64,000 nt of DNA from Aquilaria yunnanensis (GCA_039654915.1 CM077598.1:75792041-75856040); one strand, 5' to 3'; shown: positions 1 to 11,559, numbered from the stretch's first letter. The notes: a model not told the origin generated them from the letters alone. Numbers and translations are program-made.

Positions 1-717
1 CTTTCCTCCCACTAGTTCCTTTAGAGATAAACTCTTTCTCCAAAAAGGCACCAGTTCGAGCAACAAACACTTTTTGCTCAGAATGATTGTAGAAATAGTA
101 ACCCTTTGTTTCTTTGGGATACCCAACAAAAAGGCATTTTTGAGATTTGGGCCCTAGTTTGTTAGAGGATTGACATTTCACATAAGCGTCACAGCCCCAA
201 ATCTTCATAAAAGATAAATTGGAACGCCTCTCACTCCATATCTCATATGGTGTCTTTTGAACCGATTTAGATGGAACTCGGTTTTGTGTAAAAGTGGCTG
301 TCCCTAGAGCATGTCCCCAAAAGGAGTTTGGAAGGTCAGCTTGACTCATCATGGAGTGAACCATGTCTAACAGAGTTCGATTTCTCCTTTCAGAAACACC
401 ATTCCATTGAGGTGTACCTGGTGGAGTGAGTTGTGATACTATACCACACTCCTTCAGATAGTCAAGGAATTCTTAATCCAAGTACTCTCCACCTCGATCT
501 GATCGAAGCACTTTGATACTCTTCCCGAGTTGATTCTCTATTTCATTCTTGAATTCTTTGAACTTTTCAAAGGATTCTGACTTGTGTCTCATAAGATACA
601 CATAGCCATATCTGCTGAAGTCATCAGTGAAAGTAATGAAGTATTGGAAACCTCCTCTAGCTTGTGTAGACATAGGGCCACATACATCACTATGTATAAG
701 TCCTAGTAAGTCATTAG
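1..717 (-). pseudogene. Ty1/copia integrase fragment, runs off the left edge
   Basis: Reading leftward, the frame gives the copia integrase core, with the motifs HSDVCGPM, FITFTDDFSRYGYVYL and KVLRSDRGGEYLD, then the WNGVSERRNRT stretch that holds the catalytic glutamate. A TAA at 473-475 interrupts it just after GGEYLD, so it is not functional as it stands. It is cut at its upstream side by RT1; the missing upstream part (zinc-binding HCRLGH region) resumes at 11565. A second copy of the same family lies at 27840-29867. The identification as copia-type integrase is firm; the lineage within copia is not determined. Confidence 0.88.
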
Positions 718-1687
718 TGATGCCCCAAGGCATCTTCGTTTGCTGTCATGTTGACAGGTGGAGAGACTTCCTGGGGAGGCGAGTGCCTGGAGCTCAGGTT
801 TCCCAGCTGAGTGTGCCTGAAAAGCTCAAAGAAGAGGTTAGGAGGTCCCCGGTTTGTTTTTCCGGGGAGGACCCTCCGACGCCCAAGTCAGTTTTCTGAG
901 TGAAGGTGGAGGAAGAACACTAAGGGATCAAGTGTCTTGCCTGTTTTGTGTTTTCTCAGAGAGAGGAAAATGCCCATCCTTTGCCCAGTCCCATTTCCTA
1001 GTATTTATAGGAGTAGCTGGTCCGTTCAGATCATGACACGTGTTCGGTCGGATTTGATCTGTCTCTTCGGACCTAGGGGACAGGCAGCCGTTTGCAGCCT
1101 CTTTTAGCCCTGGACCCGGACAGGTTGTGTCAGGACTGGGGCGGCTGCGGCGTGTCATTTCGCCGTTCAGATGTGACGTGTGGGGCTTGTGGGCGACATG
1201 TCAGAGGCTCCTTAAATGCTCATACCGTACTCCCGAGGTCCCCTGGGCGACGTCGCCCTTCGGTGCGTGCACCCTCTTCGAATTCTATCCGTCCTTCGGT
1301 GCGAGCACTTCCTTCGGGATCTATCCCATAATTCTGGGAGCGCCCTTGATGAACACCTTATTCGGGACTCACATCCATAGTTCGGGGATTCCCTTGTTCA
1401 GGTGTTTCTTCTTCGGGGAAGACCTCTTTGGGGCCTCTTCCTTCGGGGAGATTCTCCCTTGCTTCAGGGAGATGGCTCTCTTACCCGAAGCCGGTCAGTT
1501 TAGCCCCTCGATGGAGACGGTGTTGTCCTCAGAATTCCTGACGAGCTACCGAAGTCTCGAGCTCATAGTGTTTGACTTCGCACCTTCCGAGGTCAGTAAA
1601 AAGATCCTCTCTTGGGTGACGTCAGACTCCTCGGCCAATATTCTGGCGCGGAGTTACTACCGAGGAGGCGTTAGCCTTTGGCTATCA
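718..1687 (-). repeat. RT1 3' LTR (970 bp)
   Basis: Read on the minus strand it begins TGATAGCCAAAGG and ends CCTTGGGGCATCA. It carries a CACGTG box at 1037-1042, a TATA box (TATAAATA on the minus strand) at 1002-1009, and a GC-rich hairpin at 846-868 with perfect 7 bp arms. Confidence 0.95.
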
Positions 1688-1702
1688 CAGGCCCCCCTCC
1701 GA
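1688..1702 (-). other. RT1 polypurine tract
   Basis: On the minus strand a run GGAGGGGGGCCTG ends exactly at the start of the 3' LTR, as expected for the primer of plus-strand DNA synthesis. Equivalent tracts ending GGGGGGCATG or similar precede the 3' LTRs of RT2, N2, N3 and N4. Confidence 0.8.
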
Positions 1703-1745
1703 AAAGCCAAAGTGAGAAACTTCGGTTCATCGGTTTTCGGGTCCT

Positions 1746-2085
1746 GTGGTTGTGATATCTGCGCCGAAGACGCCTTCTTCTGCCTGAAGCGATGGGCAGT
1801 CCTTTTTGCGTCCTCGAGGTGCGAAAAGATAGGCTGTCCGTGTGCCGAAGATACACCTTCTGCCCGAAGTCACAGGCTATCTCTTGGTGTCTTCGTGGCG
1901 AGGGGAAATAGGATAACCTTGTACCGAAGATAGACCTTTTGCCCGAAAATCACGGGCTCTTCGGCCTTGGCCCGTTCTTTGGTGCCTTCGAGGCGGAGCC
2001 TGTGCCGAAGATACACCTCTTGCCCGAAGGTCATGGGCTGTTCGGTCATAGCCTGTCTCTTGGCGTTCTCAAGGTTGCCTACTCT
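1746..2085. repeat. Tandem about 80-90 bp repeats upstream of the RT1 aGene promoter
   Basis: About four degenerate units each contain TGTGCCGAAGATACACC, TGCCCGAAG, GGGCTGTTCGG and CTTGGTGTCTTCGAGG in the same order. RT2 has two to three units in the equivalent place (22135-22330) and RT3 has one (about 24290-24366). Confidence 0.75.
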
Positions 2086-2375
2086 TTGTTTCTGCAGGTC
2101 TGTTTGGCCAAGCGTGTCAGTCTGAGCGGTGCGCCCCAGTTTTCTAGGGATATCAGAAGACGTGTCCCAATCAGGGGACGTGTCCCGGATTTCAAGGGAC
2201 GCTTGGAGGACGTGTGCCCCATTTTTACGCAGCGGTTGACACGTGGCACTTTTCCATTGGAGGAGAGTCGTGTCTGATACAGAGGGCGCGCCTTTTCAGG
2301 TGCAGAGAGTAGTTGCGGCGACGGTTCGCCTCCAAAGGGCACTTATGATGATGTTTCGGTTACCCACTTCTGACA

Positions 2376-2383
2376 TATAAATA
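2376..2383 (+). promoter_or_regulatory. TATA box of RT1 aGene
   Basis: TATAAATA followed by GCCCATTCCATCATAAG. The same TATA plus GCCCATTC context stands upstream of aGene in RT2 (minus strand, 21840-21847) and RT3 (24640-24647). It is on the strand opposite to the RT1 LTR promoter. Confidence 0.75.
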
Positions 2384-2599
2384 GCCCATTCCATCATAAG
2401 TTCCTTTCGCTCTTTTCTCTGCTTTGCCTCTGTTCTTGCATTTTTTCTTGCTTTCTGTGGCGGAGCTTCCGTAATCAGAGCCTTTTTCCAGCCAACTTTC
2501 ATGATGGCGTCCTCAGATTTTGGCAAATCTTTCGGTGGGTTTTTGTTTGCCAGCGCGTTTTGATCCCCCTGTTCTTCTGAGTTTTTCTCTGGAAACTGT

Positions 2600-4972
2600 T
2601 TAGCCCATGCTTGCTGCACCACCCCTGAGAAGTTAGAGAGGTGGAAGAAAAAATTCTTGCTTCCCTCTTACGCCGTTACCAGGCTGCCTCGTTCTAGCCA
2701 TTATGCATTTTCAAACCATAGAAAGGAGGTTACCGTTTTCCGAGCCCAACTGAAGGCCGGTCTTCGGTATCCCCTCCCGAAGATGGTGTGCGAGTTCTGC
2801 CAATTTCATGGTATTGCGGTGAACCAGCTTCCCCCGAACTCGTACTGCTATTTTAACGCCTTCCTATGCATGTGTGGCATCTTCGGGATAGAACCCCATT
2901 TCAGGATTTTTATGCAGTACTACAAGCTCTCTGTGGTCCCGAAGGGTGGCTTCTATTTCATGCTACCTCGGGGGTCCGGGAGTAAGAAATTCATGTTCAC
3001 CTTCGCCACTAAGGATAGCTGGCGGGGGTGGCAACAGAAGTTCTTCTTCATGAAGAAGGCTGAGGCCTGGTCGTACGTTCCGACCGAATGGGCTCAAGGC
3101 ACACTGGATGCGGACGTTGCTGATCCGAGGATGCTGCTGACCCCAGAGTTGGCTCCCGTGTTCGTGGATTTCGACGCCCGCATTCGGGCTGTTTCTGACT
3201 GGGATCCCGAGGTCTCTCCGCGCGCCCTTTACCCTTTTCCAATCAACTGGAAGTTGATGACCGAAGAGGTCCTTCGGGAACTAAAGGTGGTAAAGGAGCA
3301 CAAGACTGACCTCGGGATGCCAGCTCCTGCCATCGCCGGGAAGGATTCCTGGTTGGTCAAGCTTCTTAAGGAGGAGATTTCTTTTGAGACGCTTGCCGAA
3401 AGTGAGTTATCTTCTACTCCTTTGCTGCTTTTTCCTCGGACTTACGTTGATGTTTCTCTCGTGTTTCAGAGATGGGCGACGACACTGCCGCCTATTACAA
3501 GTCCCTCTTCTCCGGCCAAGGGGAGAAGGACGATCAGACGAAGAAGGCGGCTTCCCGAAGGTGGAAGTCTACTGGCGCGGGTCCTTCGGGGAAACGGGCA
3601 AAGACAGCTGCTCAGGTTCCTCTAGAAGAAATTTTCGAGGAGACTGCCGAGGAGCCTGGGACAGCCGAAATTCTAGCGCCTGAGGCTGCTGCTTTCGAGG
3701 TACCTCAACCCGACGTCCTTCCTCAAAGTCCTATTGTGTCGCAGGCCCTCCTTGATGTAGTGGTAGAAGTACCTTCTGCCGAGGAGCGGCGCAAGCGGAA
3801 GGGCAAGGGCACTTCGGCCGAGGAGGCCGAGGACGTTGTTGTCGAGGTTCCGCCAGGTTGGTTTCCAGGCAAAGTGTTTTTCCTTTGTTTTTTCTGGAAT
3901 GGCCTTCGTTTCTGACCTGCTTCTCTTTTTCGCCCTGCAGGGGAGCTACTTACCCCGAACTGGGCTTCCGAACACGCGGAGGCGAGGGCCCGCCGTGATG
4001 CCAAAGTCCCGCAAGGGAAGATACCGAAGGAGCCTTTCTGGACATTCACGGAGGACATGAACTTGTACTCCGGGGACTGTCCTGAAATGGCCAAGCAGAT
4101 TGCGAAGGGGGTGCTCACCGAGGCCTCCTTCAAGGCTATAGCGGCGGCGCATCCGGAGGATAACACCCTCGCTGCGAAGATCACCGAGCATGCTGCTCAG
4201 GTATATCCTTCACAGCTCTTCTCCTTCAATTTTATCCTAAGTGTTTGGCTCTTACTGACCTTGCGTTTGATCTTCTTTGCAGCTGCTGGGGTATGCCGGC
4301 TTTCTCCGAGTTCGGGTAGCCAAGCAGACGGCATTCTGAGCTTCGGCCTTAGAAGCCCTAGGAAAGGCGAAAGCGACGTGCTCGGAATTGACCGCCAAGA
4401 ACCAGCAGCTCGCAAATGCTGCGAAGGAGGAAGCTGCCATCATTCGGGAGGGGTTCCGAAAGGAGAAGGAATTCTTGATGGTGGACTCTTCCCGGAAGAT
4501 TGCCGACCTCCGTAATGACGTGGCGGGGCTGCTTGCTGCAAACCAAGACCTTCTTCAAGATAAGGCAAGAAAAGAGAATATCATAGTCACGCTCTTGTCT
4601 GAGAAGAAAGCCCTTCAAGCCGAGGTCCAGTCTTTAAAGAAGGTGCCGAAGGGGGAGGAGCGGATAATGGTGCTGGAAGAGGAGGTCGAGGATCTGAAGG
4701 ACGAGCTCGACGACCTTGAGCTTAAGAAGAACAAGTCTGATCAAATGAACAAGGTCGCGTTTCAGGACGGCTTCTGTCTCGCTCGGCACCAAGTTCTCCA
4801 GAGGTTCCCAGGTCTGGACCTCTCTTTTCTAGAGGGTCTAAACATTCCTGGGGGACCTCGGTGGAAATGGTCCAAGATCGAACATCTGAAGCTTCCTCCT
4901 TCAATTCCAGCGCGGAAGGTGGCGGAAAAGGGTGGACAAACGAGTGGCTCTCAGGCCGCCAGGAACCCTTAG
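2600..4972 (+). pseudogene. aGene copy in RT1 (four exons, start codon lost, one stop)
   Basis: Inferred exons: about 2600-3401, 3470-3856, 3941-4200 and 4283-4972, with GT-AG introns of 68, 84 and 82 nt; phases match the intact RT2 copy. Exon 1 encodes the conserved globular region (CEFCQFHGIAVNQLPPNSYC, then MLPRGSGSKKF). It resembles the plant family that Pfam calls Transposase_28 (putative gypsy-type transposon); this is recall, not a search. Exon 2 is charged with a KKAASRR patch. Exon 3 carries KIPKEPFWTFTEDMNL. Exon 4 is a coiled coil ending with FQDGFCLARHQ. Lesions: the start codon region is missing, probably lost between two CTGGAAAC repeats, and a TGA sits at 4337-4339. Otherwise the frame is open. 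Confidence 0.8.
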
Positions 4973-5107
4973 GCTTTTTTAGGGCCCCCCCTTTTCCTTC
5001 CCTTATTCTGTACTCCTTCTTTGGGCACTTCTTTATTGTAAGGCAGCTTTGCTCTTAACGAAGATTTTTTTGGCTAAGTGTTTCTTCAAGTTTCTCTATT
5101 TCTATTT

Positions 5108-5507
5108 CCCCGAACACGTTCGCTCAAGAGACTTCGGAAGACCTGCAATCAAAGAAACTTTTTTACCTTCCTTTGTCCCGAGTGCGTTTACTCAAGAGAC
5201 ATTTGGGAGATTCTGAAAAAACTTGACTAAGTCTTTTTGCAGGCTTCTGTATTTCCAATTTGTCCCGAACATGATCGCTCAAGGGACTCCGGCAAACCTT
5301 CAGTCAAATTTTTGTTTTTCCAGGTGTCCCGAGCATGTTTGCTCAAGGGACTTCGGAAAACCTTTCGAGAGATTTTTTACTTCCATTTTCCCGAGCATGT
5401 TCGCTCAAGGGAGTTCGGAGAATTATCTTTGCGTTGGGTATGGCGAGTACTTCTACGAGATTTTTGTTTTCCATCTTTCCCGAGTGTGATGGCTCAAGGG
5501 ACTTCGG
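5108..5507. repeat. Hairpin-bearing repeats between RT1 pol and aGene (6 copies)
   Basis: Six copies of a roughly 30 bp motif of the form TCCCGAGCATGTTCGCTCAA followed by GGGACTTCGG start at 5108, 5176, 5263, 5327, 5389 and 5478. GAGC and GCTC arms, extended by CCC and GGG, can pair around a 6 nt loop. Spacing is irregular at about 60-90 bp. They lie downstream of both convergent genes. Confidence 0.85.
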
Positions 5508-5589
5508 AAAGTCATATCTACGCTTTATCATGGCGAGCTTCTTTGCGGAACTCTTTCTTGCACAATTTCTGTACACTTAAGTACTTTTC

Positions 5590-8500
5590 TCAAGGCCATT
5601 CTGTGCAATCATATCGCCAAGCTTGTACACACCTTTTCGTACTTCGGCGAGAACCGGATAGGGTCCTTCCCAGTTTGGGTGAAATACGCCATGGGGTGGC
5701 CCGCGGGGTTCGAAGTCAGCCTTTCGGAGAACGAGGTCTCCCTTCTTGACTTCTCAGTTGGGCATGATGGCCGTTTCTCCGTGTTGGGCCGCAAGATCGA
5801 GATTGGTTCTTAGACCGAGGTCGTTACCACGCTCATCAGTTCACCAGTACTGGAGGTAGAACTATCTCCACTGGGATAATGGCCCCTATTCCGAAGTCGA
5901 GTGAGAAAAGAGTCTCTCCTGCGACTTTTCGGGGGGTCGTTCGGTAACTCCATAATACACTTTGGAGTTCTGCTGGCCATTTCCCCTTGGCTTCCCCTGG
6001 TCTCTTTTTCAGGCCATCTTTTATGGTCCTGCTCGATACTTCTACCTGCCCGTTGCTTTGGGGGTGAGCTACTGGGGCGAAGTGCATTTTTACTCCGAGG
6101 TCGGTGATGAATTCTTGGAATCCTTTGCCTATGAACTGGGATCCGTTATCAGCTACCGGCGCCCTCGGTATGCTGAATCTACATACGATGTTCTTCCATA
6201 CGAACTTCTGCACTTCTTTCGCCAAGATAGTTGCCAGTGGTTCTGCCTCTACCCAATTTTGAGAAATAGTCCACTGCTACCACGCAGGATTTCACGCCTC
6301 CGGGGTCTATGCCCCAGACCGCGAAGGGCCAAGGATAGTCTACCAAAGTTACCGTTTCCGAGAATGTCCTCTGGATTTTTGCATGTCTCTGGCGGCAACC
6401 GCTTTTCCGGACAAATTGTCTTGCGTCCCATCTCAGGGTAGGCCAGAAGTATCCCTGGCGAAGTAACACTGTTGTGAGGGCATCAGTTCCAGTGTGTGAA
6501 CCACACATGCCTTTGTGGACCTTTTCAAGGATCGTTTCAGTATCCTTTTCAGCCACGCATCTCTCCAGCGGATTTGCATATCCCTGTTGGTATAACTCTT
6601 TGCCAATCAAGGAGAATCTTCAGGGGTGTCTTCGCAGTCTTACAGCATCGCCGGGGTCTTTGGGGAGCAAATTCTCTGCGAGGTATCCTTTTATTGGATC
6701 TTTCCACCCCCGTTCCCGAGGTCATCATGCTCAGCACTGAGATGCTCGGATGGTCTAGCACCTTGGTATATGTTTTCGAATTCGCCAAGCAATCCGCCTT
6801 ACAATCATTTCGCCGTGGTACATTTCAATCCGTATGGCGTCAGACTCTTGAGTGGGCTTTACTACTAGCTCATGATATTTTGCCAGGATTGGGTCCTTCG
6901 ACCCATAATTTCCCGCTGTCTGCCGAACTACCAGCTGGGAATCGCTGTGAGCTTTTAGGTTTCTCACGCCAATCTTTCTCCAGGCCTTCGGGGCCCCTGA
7001 TAACTACTCCAGCTCCCTGGTGTTCGGACCCCGAGGCTCTGTCTACGTGCAAGGTCCATTCTGGCTCACCCTCTTTTGGATTTGAATAGCTCTCCTCAGT
7101 GGTGGGTATTTCGGCGATAAAATCTGCCAGTGCTTGGGCTTTTATGGCCTTCCAAGGCTCACACGTGATTTCATGCTTGCCCAGCTCTATGCACCACTTG
7201 GAGAGCCTTCCCGAATGATCAACTTTCTTCATGACATCCCTTAGTGGCAGACTACTTCGGACGATGACGGGGTGAGCCTGAAAGTACGGTCGCAGCCTTC
7301 TCCCTGCAAGCACCAAGGCATATATAGCTTTTTGAAGCAAAGGGTACCTGACTTCGGTGCCATGCAGGGACTTGCTGACATAGTAGACCGGCCATTGATT
7401 TGGCCCTTCTTCTTTCAGGAGGACCGAGCTCACAGCCTTTTCCGTAACGGCAGGCTGGCCAGGTAGACTTTGAGTTCTTCCCCGGTTTTTTGGCATTCTT
7501 TATCCCAAGGATGATCATTCCTTCCGAGGTCATCTTGCATTTTTTATGCCTTAATCTTCTTTGGGGTTAGCGTCGATGCCACTTTCGGGTACCATGTACC
7601 CAAGGAACTCTCCCGAGGTCATCTCGAAGATGCAATTCTCAGGTTTTGGGCAGATTCCGAAGGTTCTGAGTTTTTGGAAGGTTTCCTCTAAGTTCGCAAC
7701 GTGGTAGCCAGGCAGTTCGCTCTTGATTCTCCCTATTTGGTCTTTGAAGACCTTGTTCATCAACCTCTGGTAGGTGGTTCCTGCATTTTTGAGCCCGAAG
7801 GGCGCTTCTCTTCATCTTCGGGGTCCATTCTTATCTGATGGTAGCCACTGAAGGCGTCTAGGGGACTTGGGAGCCCATACTCAGCAGTTGAATCTACCAG
7901 TTGACCAATTGGCGGCAGAGGATATGAATCTTTTGGGCAAGCATCGTTCAAATTTCTGAAGTCGATGCACATTCGAAGCTTGTTACTTCCTTCTTTTGTA
8001 GCAATTACCACGTTACTTAGCCATTCGGGGTAGTTTACCCCCCGGATAACGCTAGCGTCTATCAGGCGCTGGACTTCGGTTTTGACGAATTCACTTTTGT
8101 GAGCTGAGATGCTCCGTTTCTTTTGCCCGACAGGTTTTACTTCCGGACTCACTTTAAGGCTATGCTGGATTACGCGAGGGTTTACCCCTGGCATGTCCTT
8201 CGGCGAGTAGGCAAACAGATCTTTATTTGCAAGCAGAAAAGATACAAGTTTTTCCTTGTCTCCTTCGGCCATATTTTTCCCTATTCGGGTACTATGGCCT
8301 GGGACAAGCTCTACTTCTTCTGTTCCCGCTTTTGTGGGATCTTCTGCCTCGCCCTTTTTCAGCTCTTTTGCTTCTACAGCATGTGCTAAGTTGCTTGCTG
8401 GAGCCTTTCGTGCTCTGACGAACACCTTTCTCACCTCGCCTTGATCAATGAAGATCTTTGCGTCTCCTTCTTTGGTGGCGAAAGTGACGGTCAAGTACTT

Positions 8501-8977
8501 TACATCAGGGCGAATGTGCAAATTTCCCTGTGTCTGTCTGCCCAGTATGGCGTTGTATGACGAAGGAACGTCCATGACTATGAATCTTGCCATGGTAGAA
8601 GCGAACAACTCAGCAGTTCCTTTCTCCGAAGTTCCTTTCATCATCAAGGGGAGGTCGATCCACCCGAGGACAGGTAGCTCAGATGGTCCTACGCCGAACG
8701 TGGGTGAAGTAGCAGCCTTGAGGTCACTCCTGGATATGCCCAAGCTTGGCAGCAAGTGTGAGAACAAGACGTCTGCGTTTGACCCATCGTCCAGCAGTAC
8801 CCTCTTGACGTCCCAGTTTCCTATCCTCGCCATTATCAGCAATGGATCGTCATGGGGAAATATGATGGTGGAGACATCCTCGCGGGCCAATTTTTTCGTT
8901 GGGCTCTGATATTCCATCACCGATATCTCTCTGGCCCTTCTTTTTCTTTCCGAGGATGGAAGTCCGGTTGTGATCGT
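5590..8977 (-). pseudogene. RT1 pol, multiple internal deletions including the RT active site
   Basis: In order it shows an aspartic protease (LLDDGSNADVLF), the RT fingers (RMCIDFRNLNDACPKDSYPL), RNase H, the start of a second RNase H (WTLHVDRASGSEHQGAG), and an integrase core and C-terminus. Compared with RT2 it lacks about 43 nt near 7805 (frameshift), 30 nt near 7733 that encode the YVDD catalytic motif, a block of the RT-RNase H connection near 7500-7550, and about 90 nt of the second RNase H near 6980. The C-terminal tail of integrase is also replaced. It cannot make active reverse transcriptase. Mobility of this copy would have needed enzymes from another element. Confidence 0.88.
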
Positions 8978-10621
8978 CTATATTACTCCTGCCGAAGGTG
9001 GAGGACGCCTTCTCGGACTTCGGTTCCTTCGCCTGTCCGAATCGTAATCCTCGTCACCTTCTTCCTCTTTTTTCCCTTTCGGGGAAGGCATTCTCAAATA
9101 ACGCCGAAGCTGGCCCTGCTTTATCAGCGATTCAATGTACTTTTTCAACTGAAAGCAGTCTTCGGTGTCATGACCGTGATCACGGTGGAACTGACAGAAC
9201 TTCTTCATGTTCCTTCTATTGTCAGCAGTCATGCCCCTTGGACGTTGGATTTGAGCCCCCTGTTTTTCCAACGCCATAAGGACGTTAGCCCTCGTGGTGC
9301 TCAGAGGTGTAAAGTTTTGGGGCTTCCTTCCTCCTACTCGCATTCTCCGAGGTCGGCCCATCTGTTCCGTTGGACACCTGGTTTGCTGGCTGGACCCTTC
9401 GCCTCGAACGTGAATATGGTCAGCCTTCGGCCCAGTCATTCTCAGCTCTTCGGCTGTCATATGTTGTTCAGCCCTTCGGTAGAATTCTCCCAGCGTGTCC
9501 GGGGGATCTTTGGAGAATTCATAAAACAAGTGCAAATCCCTTCGGAGGCCCCTCGTCATCGCGAGGATGCGGATCTCGGGATGAAAGTCCGGGACACTGA
9601 GGGCTTCTTTGTTGAACCTCTCGACATAGTCACGGATGGTTTCCCCATTTCTTTGTGCTATGTCAAACATCTGGACAGGCATCTTCGCCGTCGGCTTGCT
9701 CCCGATGAATTGTTGGGTGAACGCTGTGGACAGCTCCTGGAACCCCCTGATGTTTCCGGGAGGCAGGGAATTGTACCAGGCAGTTGCTGGTCCTGCGAGG
9801 GTGACTTCAAAGCACTTGCAGAGTGTTGCATCATCAGCCCCGTGTAGCACCATGCTGCGTTTGTATTTCGTTAGGTGGGCCTGGGGATCAGTCCGGCCCT
9901 CATAGGTCTCTAGCCGAGGTAGCCTGAAGTCGCTTGGCATGGCCGTCTCGACTACTGTTCGGGCGAAAGGACTTTCATCTCCAGAGACAGTTTCAGTTAG
10001 CCTGCCCCAAACAGGCTTGCGTGCCACCTGTTGTTCCACTCTTTCTAGTCTTGCCAAGACTTTCTCCAGGAGCAGCGTGGCACGAGGCTCTTCTTCCTGG
10101 GGCCTTCTCTTCGGGGAGCGACTTCGGGACCGAGGTGACTGAGACCTTGCCTCTGCTGACAAACTTCTTCTGGACGGAACTTCGGCTCGTTTAGAGCTCG
10201 CTCTTTCCGCCATCCGTGCCCCGAGGGGCAAGCTATCTGTGGAGGACACTTCCCGTGGCTCCCCACTTCCCGAGCTGTGACGGCTTGCCCTTGGGCTTTT
10301 CCCCCAAGGTCGTGCTGATGAAGTGGGTTTTTGCGCCTGGGCTGGTTGCGGCCATCTTCGGTCTATTTGTTGTGTCATTTCAGCCACAACAGACCTTTGA
10401 AAGTCTCTTAAAAAACCCATGGTGATGACAAGAGGGCGTTCCTCTTCAGGCAAGGAAGTCTCTGGGGGACTTCATTCGGTAGCTGGTTGGGTTTCAGGCG
10501 CGGCTTGGGACTTCGGGAGTCCTTTGTCCTCCGAACGCCGAGTTTCGACAACAGCTACCTGGGAGTGAGTTCCCACAGACGGCGCCAAATGATGCCCCAA
10601 GGCATCTTCGTTTGCTGTCAT
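8978..10621 (-). pseudogene. RT1 gag with one early stop
   Basis: The frame opens at an ATG inside the 5' LTR (10619-10621), crosses the LTR end and primer site, and meets a TGA at 10472-10474. It then stays open for about 490 residues from 10453 to a TAG at 8978-8980, where RT2 has a glutamine codon. Capsid-type gag signatures are clear: DPQAHLTKYKRSMVLHGADD, the TAWYNSLPPG motif, and IRDYVERFNKEAL. A C-x2-H-type zinc knuckle variant follows (CQFHRDHGHDTEDC). An arginine and serine-rich linker lies in the N-terminal third. The product would be the particle-forming structural protein; the stops probably prevent this. Confidence 0.9.
10571..10588 (-). other. RT1 primer binding site
   Basis: The minus strand reads TGGCGCCGTCTGTGGGAA, one nucleotide inside the 5' LTR edge. 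The same sequence or a close variant follows the 5' LTR of RT2, RT4, N1, N3 and N4. I do not assign the primer tRNA. Confidence 0.85.
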
Positions 10622-11559
10622 GTTGACAGGTGGAGAGACTTCCTCGGGAGGCGAGTGCCTGGAGCTCAGGTTTCCCAGCTGAGTGTGCCTGAAAAGCTCA
10701 AAGAAGAGGTTAGGAGGTCCCCGGTTTGCTTTTCCGGGGAGGACCCTCCGACGCCCAAGTCAGTTTTCTGAGTGAAGGTGGAGGAAGAACACTAAGGGAT
10801 CAAGTGTCTTGCCTGTTTTATGTTTTCTCAGAGAGAGGAAAATGCCCATCCTTTGCCCTGTCCCATTTCCTAGTATTTATAGGAGTAGCTGGTCCGTTCA
10901 GATCATGACACGTGTTCGGTCGGATTTGATCTGTCTCTTTGGACCTAGGGGACAGGCAGCCGTTTGCAGCCTCTTTTAGCCCTGGACCCGGACGGGATGT
11001 GTCAGGACTGGGGCAGCTGCGGCGTGTCATTTCGCCGTTCAGATGTGACGTGTGGGGCTTGTGGGCGACATGTCAGAGGCTCCTTAAATGCTCATACCGT
11101 ACTCCCGAGGTCCCCTGGGCGAGGTCGCCCTTCGGTGCGTGCACCCTCTTCGGATTCTATCCGTCCTTCGGTGCGAGCACCTCCTTCGGGATCTATCCCA
11201 TAATTCTGGGAGCGCCCTTGATGAACACCTTCTTCGGGACTCACATCCATAGTTCGGGGATTCCCTTGTTCAGGTGTTTCTTCTTCGGGGAAGACCTCTT
11301 TGGGGCCTCTTCCTTCGGGGAGATTCTCCCTTGCTTCAGGGAGATGGCTCTCTTACCCGAAGACGGTCAGTTTAGCCCCTCGATGGAGACAGTGTTGTCC
11401 TCAAAATTCCTGACGAGCTACCGAAGTCTCGAGCTCATAGTGTTTGACTTCGCACCTTCCGAGGTCAGTAAAAAGATCCTCTCTTGGGTGACGTCAGACT
11501 CCTTGGCCAATATTCTGGCGCGGAGTTACTACCGAGGAGGCGTTAGCCTTTGGCTATCA
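10590..11559 (-). repeat. RT1 5' LTR (970 bp)
   Basis: Same length as the left copy with about 16 substitutions. It holds the promoter for the RT1 transcript: CACGTG at 10909-10914, TATA at 10874-10881, and the R-U5 hairpin at 10718-10740. The in-frame gag start codon lies inside it at 10619-10621. Confidence 0.95.

Larger units (their letters stand above)
718..11559 (-). mobile_element. RT1: Tat-type Ty3/gypsy LTR retrotransposon with both LTRs
   Basis: Two 970 bp direct repeats bound the element. It is flanked by the 5 bp target duplication ATTAG at 713-717 and 11560-11564. Removing the element and one ATTAG restores the copia integrase frame exactly. I count about 16 differences between the LTRs (roughly 1.65 percent), which at the commonly used plant LTR rate of 1.3e-8 per site per year would be about 0.6 million years. 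Order on the minus strand: 5' LTR, primer site, gag, protease, RT, RNase H, integrase, then aGene on the opposite strand, purine tract, 3' LTR. Coding regions are broken in several places, so it is non-autonomous. Confidence 0.95.

Noticed and set aside
1127..1933. Long open frame across the RT1 LTR and beyond (and its twin at 10939-11619)
   Set aside because: It lies in LTR sequence, starts at the LTR promoter side in the wrong orientation, differs between the two LTR copies and has no recognisable domain.
2600..4972. aGene as a captured host gene standing alone
   Set aside because: It recurs at the same place and orientation in every Tat-type element that reaches this region, so it belongs to the elements. 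An ancient capture remains possible but cannot be seen here.
5108..5507. CRISPR-like array
   Set aside because: Eukaryotic DNA, irregular spacing, related spacers and no cas genes; the repeats belong to the retrotransposon.
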